A DNA stretch of 64,000 nt from an uncultured Prevotellaceae bacterium (GTDB taxonomy: Bacteria; Bacteroidota; Bacteroidia; Bacteroidales; Bacteroidaceae): contig CAMKSE010000002.1 of NCBI GenBank assembly GCA_946415365.1, forward strand, positions 186,001 through 250,000, written 5' to 3'. A program made the translations under genes and the position numbers. The notes under the pieces were generated by a model. It had not been told where the DNA came from. It did no database searches and saw nothing but the letters and a program-made list of their open reading frames with translations. Numbering within the stretch: the first letter of the stretch is position 1; each line of letters starts with the position of its first letter. Positions 43,844 to 51,051 of the stretch are shown one piece after another.

Positions 43844-44471
43844 ACTCTGGTTTCCAGACCCGCATCTGGGCGAGGAAGACGGACTGGTGGCAGTAGGCGG
43901 CGACCTCTCGGTAGACCGTCTGTTGCTGGCATACTCGCACGGCTTCTTCCCTTGGTTCTCGTTCCAGCATCGAAAGGAGCCGCTTTGGTACTGTCCCCTG
44001 CAGCGCTTCGTCATCTTCCCAAAAGAGATTCACGTCAGCCACTCCATGAAGCAGCTGTTCAAGAAGCATCAGTATGAGATCACCATCAATATGGATTTCG
44101 AGGGTGTCATCCGAGGCTGTGCCACAGCCCAGAACCGCAATGAGGAAGAAGGGGCCTGGCTCGGACCTGACATCATCAAGGCTTACACGGAACTGCACCG
44201 TCAGGGTTTTGCCGCCAGCGTTGAGGTGTGGGATGAAGATCGGCTGGTGGGTGGTCTCTACGGCGTGAATCTCGGCAAGGCCTTTTTCGGCGAGAGCATG
44301 TTCTCGCTCGTACCCAGCGCCTCGAAACTCGCCCTTATCCATCTGGCAGGTATGTTCGAACAACTCGGCGGCCTGCTCATCGACTGCCAGCTCGAGACGC
44401 CTCACCTCCGATCCATGGGTGGTCGCTTCATTCCTTACGAAGAGTACATCAGCATCATCCATACTAGATAA
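43818..44471 (+). CDS. aat: Leucyl/phenylalanyl-tRNA--protein transferase
   Basis: The enzyme adds Leu or Phe to N-terminal Lys/Arg of proteins, making N-degrons for ClpS. The 217 residues show the family hallmarks LWFPDPHLG...GLVAVGGDLS, WYCPLQRFVIFP, GPDIIKAYTELHRQGFAASVE and KAFFGESMFS. It overlaps clpA by 26 bases and is followed 26 bases later by a MATE gene. The start at 43818 has no separate promoter. Confidence 0.95.
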   Translation: MAVFQLDDRLWFPDPHLGEEDGLVAVGGDLSVDRLLLAYSHGFFPWFSFQHRKEPLWYCPLQRFVIFPKEIHVSHSMKQLFKKHQYEITINMDFEGVIRGCATAQNRNEEEGAWLGPDIIKAYTELHRQGFAASVEVWDEDRLVGGLYGVNLGKAFFGESMFSLVPSASKLALIHLAGMFEQLGGLLIDCQLETPHLRSMGGRFIPYEEYISIIHTR

Positions 44472-44497
44472 CACTACGACACACAAGAACTATAGAA

Positions 44498-45886
44498 ATG
44501 CAGAAAGTGAAGAACAGCGAGATTCTACTCTCTTATATTCGAGAGGGGCGGGCGATGACACAGAGGGAAAAGCTCTGGCTCATCGTCAGTCTTAGTATTC
44601 CCTCCATATTAGCGCAGATTTCCGCTACGGTGATGTTCTTCATCGATGCTTCTATGGTGGGGCATCTTGGTGCAAAGGCATCGGCAGCCATCGGACTGGT
44701 GGAGACTACCGGCTGGCTGATGGGTGGTCTGGCCTCAGCTGCGAATATGGGATTCTCCGTGCAGGTGGCCCACTTCATCGGAGCCAACGACTTCGAAGCC
44801 GCACGGAGGGTGCTCCGTCAGTCAATCGTCTGTTGTATGATCTGGGCACTGATGATTTCGCTGACATCCGTCATCATCTCACCATTCCTACCCTACTGGC
44901 TCGGTGGTACGGAGGAGATCGCCCACGATGCATCCATCTACTTTGCCATCTTCGGCTTCTGCGGCATCTTCTTCCAGATAGAGGGTCTGGCAGGCTCGAT
45001 GCTGAAATGTTCAGGCAACATGAAGATCCCCTCGATACTGAACATCGGTATGTGCGTGATGGACATATGCTTCAATTACCTATTTATATATATATTAGAT
45101 CTGGGAGTGATGGGTGCAGCCATCGGAACTGGGGTAGCGATGCTGATCACTGCGGGACTGATGATGTATTTCCTGATCGTCAGGTCGAAGATGCTATCGC
45201 TCGTAGGACGGCCAGGTTCTTTCAAACCAAAGGAAGACACCATTAGAACGGCCGTGAAAATCGGTGCGCCAATGGGACTGCAGCATCTGCTGATGGGAGG
45301 AGCATATATCGTGAGCACGATGATTGTGGCTCCTTTAGGCACTATCGCCATAGCCGCCCACTCGTTGGCTATAACCGTTGAGAGTCTCTGTTATATGCCA
45401 GGCTACGGCATCGCCGAGGCTGCCACCACCCTTGTGGGACAAGGAATCGGGGCTGGACAGAAAGTGCTAACACGGTCTTTTGCCCGTATGTCAGTAGGAC
45501 TGGGTATTGCCGTGATGACGGTGATGGGAGTACTGATGTGGGTATTCGCTCCAGAACTAATGAGCATCATGTCACCTGTGGAGGAGGTGATTGCCCAAGG
45601 TACACAGGTGCTCCGTATAGAGGCATGGGCAGAGCCCATGTTCGCTGCCGCCATCGTGGCCAATGGTGTGTTCATCGGAGCGGGCGACACCATCGTACCT
45701 GCTTTCATGAGCCTCTGTTCGATGTGGGCCGTACGTCTGACTATGGCAGCTACCCTTGCACCGAAATACGGTCTGAAGGGCGTCTGGACAGCTATGGCCA
45801 TCGAACTCACTTTCCGTGGGACCATCTTCCTCGTCAGGCTCTTCAAGGGTGGCTGGGCAAACAAACTGAAATTGAGATCAAGTTAA
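44498..45886 (+). CDS. MATE family efflux transporter
   Basis: The 462-residue protein has about 12 transmembrane helices in two homologous halves and the MATE pattern (IDASMVGHLGAKASAAIG, and LGVMGAAIGTGVAM). It probably exports cationic drugs or metabolites with sodium or proton antiport. It lies 26 bases after aat and is likely in the same transcript, though functionally unrelated. Confidence 0.9.
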   Translation: MQKVKNSEILLSYIREGRAMTQREKLWLIVSLSIPSILAQISATVMFFIDASMVGHLGAKASAAIGLVETTGWLMGGLASAANMGFSVQVAHFIGANDFEAARRVLRQSIVCCMIWALMISLTSVIISPFLPYWLGGTEEIAHDASIYFAIFGFCGIFFQIEGLAGSMLKCSGNMKIPSILNIGMCVMDICFNYLFIYILDLGVMGAAIGTGVAMLITAGLMMYFLIVRSKMLSLVGRPGSFKPKEDTIRTAVKIGAPMGLQHLLMGGAYIVSTMIVAPLGTIAIAAHSLAITVESLCYMPGYGIAEAATTLVGQGIGAGQKVLTRSFARMSVGLGIAVMTVMGVLMWVFAPELMSIMSPVEEVIAQGTQVLRIEAWAEPMFAAAIVANGVFIGAGDTIVPAFMSLCSMWAVRLTMAATLAPKYGLKGVWTAMAIELTFRGTIFLVRLFKGGWANKLKLRSS

Positions 45887-45896
45887 AAAAGGTCAT

Positions 45897-45937
45897 AAAA
45901 AAAGCCGCTCAAGGGTCATCAACGACTCAAGGGCGGC
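45897..45937 (-). terminator. Terminator of the leftward candidate RNA
   Basis: On the minus strand: GCCGC, CCTTGA, GTC, loop GTTGAT, GAC, CCTTGA, GCGGC, then seven Ts. Two stems (5 bp and 3 bp) flank an internal loop of identical CCTTGA strands. The plus strand lacks a T tract, so it serves leftward transcription. Confidence 0.6.
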
Positions 45938-46203
45938 ACCAACAATCTATGAATAACTAAAAACCTTTTCTAAGAAAAACGGAGTGTCACCACTGCGTCT
46001 GTTATCCTTACTTGCAATCCTCTTCCTAACGCCTTAGAAATACCTATTGCCAATCAATCAATAATTATAAACCTAAAACCTAAATCTAACTAACAATTAA
46101 CTCTAACTAACTATATACTCAAATAAAACCTGTTTCAATCTTTACCTTAACTAATACCTCTGTATTGTCTCAGAGTCTATTGAAGATCTCTTTTTGTCTT
46201 TTG
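45897..46203 (-). ncRNA. Candidate structured small RNA (about 305 nt)
   Basis: A full promoter faces left (46210-46239) but no gene follows. The expected transcript ends at a hairpin with a 7-base U tract (45897-45937). On the minus strand between 46203 and 45938 there is not one ATG. Inside, TTTCTAAG and CTTAGAAA (plus strand 45967-45974 and 46033-46040) can close a large hairpin. The right half has runs of CTAACTAAC-type low-complexity sequence. I cannot match it to 6S, tmRNA, RNase P or SRP RNA. Confidence 0.55.
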
Positions 46204-46209
46204 ACACTG

Positions 46210-46239
46210 CAAAGGTACGACGATTTTCCGAACCTGCAA
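46210..46239 (-). promoter_or_regulatory. Orphan consensus promoter facing left
   Basis: TTG (46237-46239), 19 bases and TACCTTTG (46210-46217) on the minus strand, downstream of the rsmA stop and with no coding gene ahead. Confidence 0.7.
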
Positions 46240-46352
46240 TGATTTATATCCTACTTTTGCATAAAAAACGCATTTCTTTTGATATAAATCAAGCCGTTGT
46301 GTGCGAACACACCACATTTGTGTGCGAAAACACGTATTATTTACACTTTTTA

Positions 46353-47141
46353 TCACAAAGCCTCAGCAACCTTGTTCGTCAGTTCGACAAACTCGGCTAT
46401 GCTTAACTGCTCCGGACGGCGGGTAAGAAGTGTGGAATGGAGAGTGAAGAATGGAGATTCTGGAGGAAGGATTTGTTTCAGGGAAACGCGAAGCATCTTA
46501 CGGCGCTGGCCAAAGACGGTCTTGACGACTCGGCGGAAGAGTTGTTCGTCACATCCAAGGTCTGTCACATCGTTGCGAGTCATACGGATGACGGCACTCT
46601 GCACCTTTGGCGGCGGATTGAAAACAGACGGTTCCACGGTAAACAGATACTCCACGTGATACCAGGCCTGAATCATTACCGAGAGTATGCCATACTGCTT
46701 GTTGCCAGGCTGTGAGGCCATACGGAGAGCCACCTCATGCTGGATCATTCCCGTACAACAGGGGATGAGGTCCTTGAAGTCGAGCATCTTGAAGAATATC
46801 TGCGAGGAAATGTCGTAGGGATAGTTGCCTGTCAGCACGAAAGGTTGGCCATCGAAAACCTCACGCAGATCCATCCGAAGGAAGTCTCCACCTATTATAT
46901 TATTATATAGGCGAGGAAAATGTTCCTGCAGATATGCTACCGACTCACGGTCGATCTCCACAACCTTCAGCGGACGGGACTTCTCTACCAGATACTGGGT
47001 CATCACGCCCATGCCTGGTCCCACTTCCAGGACTGGCAGGTCAGAATAGGGTTCATCCACGGTGTCCGCAATACGGCGGGCGATATCAAGGTCAGTCAGG
47101 AAATGCTGGCCGAGGTTCTTCTTGGGTCTCACTTGCTTCAT
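46353..47141 (-). CDS. rsmA: 16S rRNA dimethyladenosine transferase (RsmA/KsgA)
   Basis: The 262-residue enzyme dimethylates the two adjacent adenosines in the 3' helix of 16S rRNA. Seen: KKNLGQHFLTD at the start, the SAM-binding VLEVGPGMGVMT, GGDFLRMDL and the catalytic LTGNYPYDISSQI. A longer frame upstream is disregarded because the TATCTTTG promoter box (47147-47154) lies there. The box ends 5 bases before the ATG, so the mRNA is probably leaderless. Confidence 0.95.
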   Translation of the reverse strand: MKQVRPKKNLGQHFLTDLDIARRIADTVDEPYSDLPVLEVGPGMGVMTQYLVEKSRPLKVVEIDRESVAYLQEHFPRLYNNIIGGDFLRMDLREVFDGQPFVLTGNYPYDISSQIFFKMLDFKDLIPCCTGMIQHEVALRMASQPGNKQYGILSVMIQAWYHVEYLFTVEPSVFNPPPKVQSAVIRMTRNDVTDLGCDEQLFRRVVKTVFGQRRKMLRVSLKQILPPESPFFTLHSTLLTRRPEQLSIAEFVELTNKVAEAL

Positions 47142-47146
47142 GGGTG

Positions 47147-47178
47147 CAAAGATACGATTAAGCGAGCAAAAAACCAAA
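47147..47178 (-). promoter_or_regulatory. Promoter of rsmA, nearly adjacent to the start codon
   Basis: TTTG (47175-47178), 20 bases and TATCTTTG (47147-47154) on the minus strand; ATG begins at 47141. Confidence 0.7.
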
Positions 47179-47326
47179 TAAAATACCAAAAAAGGCAGGC
47201 TGGTTTCATGTTCAGCCCACCTAAAAGCATGGCTGTTTACGAACACAGACAAGGTTTTTAATGAAAAAATACGAAAAAAAGAGGTTTCGTTGACACGTAT
47301 CATTTTTTATTTGTACCTTTGTCCCC

Positions 47327-48334
47327 ATGGAAATGAAAACGCTCCTCATAAATGCGGCCAAAATCATCTTCCCAATCATATTGGGCGGAGCCATTCTGTA
47401 TTGGATGTACAGGGGTGAGGATTTCGGACGTATCCGTCAGGTGATGACAGAGGAGATGGACTGGACGTGGATGCTGCTTTCGTTCCCCTTCGGCATCCTT
47501 GCACAGCTATTTCGCGGCTGGCGCTGGAAGCAGACTTTGGAACCCATTGACGAACATCCGAGGACATCGACAAGCGTGAATGCCGTTTTCCTGTCGTATG
47601 CCGTCAGCCTCATCATTCCCCGCATCGGGGAGTTCACGCGCTGTGGTGTGCTGAAGCGCTACGATGGCTGTTCTTTCTCGAAAGCCCTTGGCACGGTGGT
47701 GACAGAACGAGCCATCGACACACTTCTGATGGGTGGAGTGGCCGGACTGACGCTCTTGTTCCAATTGAGCATCTTCGGCACGTTTTTTGAACAGACAGGC
47801 ACAAGTCTCGACACAATACTGCAGCGGTTCTCATTGACAGGTTATATCGTGACGGCTGTTTGTGTGATAGCAATCCTGATCCTGCTGCACTTCTTGTTCC
47901 AGAGCCTTAATATATATAGTAAGGTGAAAGCCACCGTCAGCGGCATCTGGCAAGGTGTGATGTCACTGAAGGGTGTGAAGAACCTGCCGTTGTTTATCTT
48001 CTTTACCCTCGGCATCTGGATCAGTTACTTCCTGCACTATTACCTGACGTTCTTCTGCTTCGAGGCAACAGAACATCTTGGACTGGCCTGTGCACTGGTA
48101 ACCTTCGTGGTGGGCTCCATCGCTGTCATCGTGCCTACCCCTAACGGAGCCGGACCGTGGCACTTTGCGGTGAAGACAATGCTTATCCTGTATGGTGTAG
48201 TCGATGAGTATGCCCTATATTTCGTATTGATAGTACATACAGTCCAAACGATGCTCGTCGTCGTTCTCGGCATCTATGCCTGGGCTGCCCTTTCTTTTAC
48301 CAAACGTAACAATCTTAAAATAACAACATCATGA
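47327..48334 (+). CDS. Flippase-like membrane protein (YbhN/MprF-type, UPF0104)
   Basis: The 335-residue polytopic protein matches the lysylphosphatidylglycerol synthase transmembrane region family: WRWKQTLEPI, AVFLSYAVSLIIPRIGEFTRCGVLKRYDG, VTERAIDTLL and GSIAVIVPTPNGAGPWHF. Such proteins are thought to move lipids or lipid-linked molecules across the inner membrane; the substrate is unknown, and no aminoacyl-transferase domain is attached. It overlaps pepD by 4 bases. Confidence 0.85.
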   Translation: MEMKTLLINAAKIIFPIILGGAILYWMYRGEDFGRIRQVMTEEMDWTWMLLSFPFGILAQLFRGWRWKQTLEPIDEHPRTSTSVNAVFLSYAVSLIIPRIGEFTRCGVLKRYDGCSFSKALGTVVTERAIDTLLMGGVAGLTLLFQLSIFGTFFEQTGTSLDTILQRFSLTGYIVTAVCVIAILILLHFLFQSLNIYSKVKATVSGIWQGVMSLKGVKNLPLFIFFTLGIWISYFLHYYLTFFCFEATEHLGLACALVTFVVGSIAVIVPTPNGAGPWHFAVKTMLILYGVVDEYALYFVLIVHTVQTMLVVVLGIYAWAALSFTKRNNLKITTS

Positions 48335-49791
48335 ATGAAATTCAAAATCTGAACCCAGCGTGCATCTGGAAGAACTTCTATGCACTGACACAAGTTCCGC
48401 GTCCCAGCGGACATTTAGAGAAAATCCAGCAGTTCCTGCTCGACTTCGGCAAAGAGGCCGGCGTGGAGGTATTCAAAGACCCAGCAGGTAATATCGTGAT
48501 GCGGAAGCCCGCTTCTCCAGGGATGGAGAACAAGAAGGGTGTCATCCTGCAGGCCCACATGGACATGGTGCCACAGAAGACACCAGAGAGTACCCACAAC
48601 TTTGAGACAGACCCCATCCAGCCTTGGATCGATGGTGAGTGGGTGAAGGCCAAGGGCACCACCCTCGGAGCCGACAATGGTTTGGGCGTGGCATCCATCA
48701 TGGCCATCATGGAAGACAAGACCCTGAAACACGGTCCTGTTGAGGCACTTATCACTGCCGACGAAGAGACTGGCATGTATGGTGCCAACGACTTACCCGC
48801 AGGTGAACTGAACGGCGACATCCTGATGAACCTCGACTCTGAGCACTGGGGTAAGTTCGTTATCGGTTCGGCAGGCGGAATCAACATCACCGCCACATTA
48901 GACTATCAGGATACAGACACCGATCCTGAGGATGCTGCTGTCAAGGTCACCATCAAGGGACTGCGTGGCGGACACTCCGGTTTGGAGATTCACGAAGGTC
49001 GCGCTAATGCCAACAAACTGCTCGTCCGTCTGGTCCGCGAGGCCATCGAAGAGTGTGAGGCCCGTCTCGCCAACTGGCAGGGTGGAAACATGCGTAACGC
49101 CATCCCATTCAAGGCCGAAGCCGTGCTGACCTTGCCAAAGGAGAACGTTGCTGCCCTGAAGGAACTGGCTCAAGACTGGTTCGAAGATTTCACCGACGAG
49201 TACAAAGGCATCGAGAGCGGTATTGAGGTGATTTGCGAGGATGTCGAAACGCCGGAAAAAGAGGTTCCTGTGGAGATTCAAGACAACCTCATCAATGCCA
49301 TCTATGGCTGTCACGACGGTGTAGTCCGTATGATTCCGAGCTATCCCAGTGTGGTAGAGACCTCCAGCAACCTCGCCATCATCGAGATTGGTGGTGGCAA
49401 GGCTATGCTGAAGATTCTCGCCCGCAGCAGCCGTGAGGATATGAAGGACTATATCGTGAAAACCCTCGAAAGCTGCTTCAACATGGCAGGAATGAAGGTC
49501 GAGACGGCCGGCTCGTACGGCGGCTGGGATCCCAACCCTGACTCAGAGATTCTACACCTATTACTAAAAGAGTATAAGGATCTCTTCGGTGAGGACGGCA
49601 TCATCCAGGTAGACCATGCCGGATTGGAGTGCTCGATCATCCTCGGCAAGTATCCACACCTCGATGTGGTCAGCTTCGGTCCTACGATGAAGTCGCCCCA
49701 CACTACCACCGAGCGTGCCCTTATTAAGACTGTCGAGCCTTTCTGGACACTGCTAAAGAAAGCTTTGGAGGATATTCCTGAGAAAAAGTAA
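48331..49791 (+). CDS. pepD: Aminoacyl-histidine dipeptidase (peptidase D, M20)
   Basis: The 486-residue cytosolic metallopeptidase hydrolyses Xaa-His and other dipeptides. Metal-site motifs are visible: QAHMDMVPQ, the bridging-Asp region GADNGLGVAS, and ADEETGMYGA. The lid/dimer domain follows with RGGHSGLEIHEG. It is translationally coupled to the preceding membrane protein (ATGA) and ends 30 bases before a terminator. Confidence 0.93.
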   Translation: MNEIQNLNPACIWKNFYALTQVPRPSGHLEKIQQFLLDFGKEAGVEVFKDPAGNIVMRKPASPGMENKKGVILQAHMDMVPQKTPESTHNFETDPIQPWIDGEWVKAKGTTLGADNGLGVASIMAIMEDKTLKHGPVEALITADEETGMYGANDLPAGELNGDILMNLDSEHWGKFVIGSAGGINITATLDYQDTDTDPEDAAVKVTIKGLRGGHSGLEIHEGRANANKLLVRLVREAIEECEARLANWQGGNMRNAIPFKAEAVLTLPKENVAALKELAQDWFEDFTDEYKGIESGIEVICEDVETPEKEVPVEIQDNLINAIYGCHDGVVRMIPSYPSVVETSSNLAIIEIGGGKAMLKILARSSREDMKDYIVKTLESCFNMAGMKVETAGSYGGWDPNPDSEILHLLLKEYKDLFGEDGIIQVDHAGLECSIILGKYPHLDVVSFGPTMKSPHTTTERALIKTVEPFWTLLKKALEDIPEKK

Positions 49792-49820
49792 AAAGGTAAA
49801 AAAGTAAAAAGGTAGAAAGA

Positions 49821-49855
49821 AAATCCGCAGAATGCTTGCATCTGTGGATTTTTTT
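49821..49855 (+). terminator. Terminator of pepD overlapping the next promoter
   Basis: AAATCCGCAGA (49821-49831) pairs with TCTGTGGATTT (49841-49851), with one G-T pair, followed by T residues. The -33 TTG of the corA promoter lies within its loop. Confidence 0.75.
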
Positions 49856-49866
49856 ATTTACCTTTG
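49836..49866 (+). promoter_or_regulatory. Promoter of corA
   Basis: TTG (49836-49838), 20 bases and TACCTTTG (49859-49866). Transcription should start near 49873, giving a leader of about 135 bases. Confidence 0.75.
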
Positions 49867-49896
49867 CAGCGGTTTATTCAAAAAATAATTCAAGTT

Positions 49897-49932
49897 ATGG
49901 ACGATTACCCGGCGGATAATTACAATTCGTAA
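49897..49932 (+). CDS. Candidate acidic leader peptide ahead of corA
   Basis: The first ATG in the corA leader opens an 11-codon frame, MDDYPADNYNS, ending in TAA at 49930-49932. It is rich in Asp and holds a Pro. Short acidic and proline-containing leader peptides control some magnesium transporter genes, such as mgtL in enterobacteria, by ribosome destabilisation at low magnesium. That parallel is inferred and no RBS is obvious. Confidence 0.4.
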   Translation: MDDYPADNYNS

Positions 49933-49941
49933 AGGCGGGGG

Positions 49942-50005
49942 AGAGTGGCAAGGCTGCTAATCCCTTTGCCGCTAAAACCATTTCACAAACGAAAAAAGGA
50001 TTAGC
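49942..50005 (+). promoter_or_regulatory. Structured corA leader with start-site-blocking pairing
   Basis: AGTGGCAAGG (near 49944-49953) can pair with CCTTTGCCGCT (near 49963-49973). Its loop holds GCTAATCC (49956-49963), the exact complement of GGATTAGC (49998-50005), which ends 3 bases before the corA ATG. The loop-to-start pairing and the hairpin could be alternative or pseudoknotted states controlling translation. Confidence 0.5.
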
Positions 50006-50008
50006 AAA

Positions 50009-50935
50009 ATGAAGACTTTCTGGAACACCCAAGGCGGACTGACCCAACTCCCAGAGTGGCAGCCTAATTGCTGGATACAGGTGACATGCCCCACCGAAGA
50101 GGACCAGCATGAACTGGAAGAGCAGTTCAACATTCCCGACTATTTCATGTCGGACATTAGTGATACCGACGAGCGAGCCCGTTATGAGTACGACGACGGC
50201 TGGATGCTCATCATCCTCCGTATCCCCTACGTCAAGGAGATACGGTCGAGGACGCCATATACCACTGTGCCTCTGGGTATCATCCATAAGCGTGACGTCA
50301 CCATTACCGTCTGCTACTACGAGACGAACATGATGATTGACTTTGTCAGTTACCAGCAGAAGCGCAATGAGGGCTTTACCGACTATGTGGACATGATCTT
50401 CCGCATCTTCCTCTCCAGTGCCGTCTGGTATCTGAAACGCCTTAAGCAGATATCTATGCTCATCGACAAGGCTAAGCGAAACTTGGACCGAGAAGTGAAC
50501 AACGAGAGTTTGATTGGCCTCAGCCGTCTGCAGGACTCACTTACCTATTTCCAGACCTCCATCCGAGGCAATGAAAACCTCTTGTCGAAACTGAAGTTTA
50601 AGTTGCAGATTGACGAACTCGATGCCGACCTTATCGAAGACGTGAATATCGAGATGTCGCAGGCCCGTGAAACCACCTCTATCTATTCAGACATCCTGGA
50701 GTCGACGATGGACACTTATTCCTCTATTATTAATAATAATATGAATACTGTGATGCGTACGCTGACATCGGTCTCGATTATGATGATGTGTCCAACGCTG
50801 ATTGCCTCACTTTTCGGTATGAATCTTGTCAACGGAATGGAGACCACTACATGGGGATTTGTCTTCGCCATGGTACTTTCTGTAGCCGTTTCGGTCATTG
50901 CATGGCTCATTTTCCGTCATAAAAGGCTTGTTTAG
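50009..50935 (+). CDS. corA: CorA family magnesium/cobalt transporter
   Basis: The 308-residue protein is a pentameric divalent cation channel of the inner membrane. It has an N-terminal cytosolic domain, a long helical stalk (SRLQDSLTYFQTSIRGNENLL) and two C-terminal transmembrane helices with the signature GMNLVNGM in the selectivity loop. It is preceded by a structured leader and a mini-ORF. No partner gene is nearby. Confidence 0.92.
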   Translation: MKTFWNTQGGLTQLPEWQPNCWIQVTCPTEEDQHELEEQFNIPDYFMSDISDTDERARYEYDDGWMLIILRIPYVKEIRSRTPYTTVPLGIIHKRDVTITVCYYETNMMIDFVSYQQKRNEGFTDYVDMIFRIFLSSAVWYLKRLKQISMLIDKAKRNLDREVNNESLIGLSRLQDSLTYFQTSIRGNENLLSKLKFKLQIDELDADLIEDVNIEMSQARETTSIYSDILESTMDTYSSIINNNMNTVMRTLTSVSIMMMCPTLIASLFGMNLVNGMETTTWGFVFAMVLSVAVSVIAWLIFRHKRLV

Positions 50936-50979
50936 CATCTTTTAACTTTGTTTCAGGCTTTTATTTTTACTTTTTTTAG

Positions 50980-50987
50980 TACCTTTG
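50980..50987 (+). promoter_or_regulatory. -7 promoter box of the DUF349 gene
   Basis: TACCTTTGAC, about 65 bases before the ATG at 51052. No good -33 is seen at the usual spacing. Confidence 0.6.
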
Positions 50988-51051
50988 ACGCCAAATGTGA
51001 TGATGCGATGCATCATTAATAAGAATTTGTGTCAGTAACTAAGGAAGTTAA

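Noticed and set aside
45960..46200. Small protein gene in the gap between the MATE gene and rsmA
   Set aside because: No frame with a start and useful length on either strand; the minus strand has no ATG at all.
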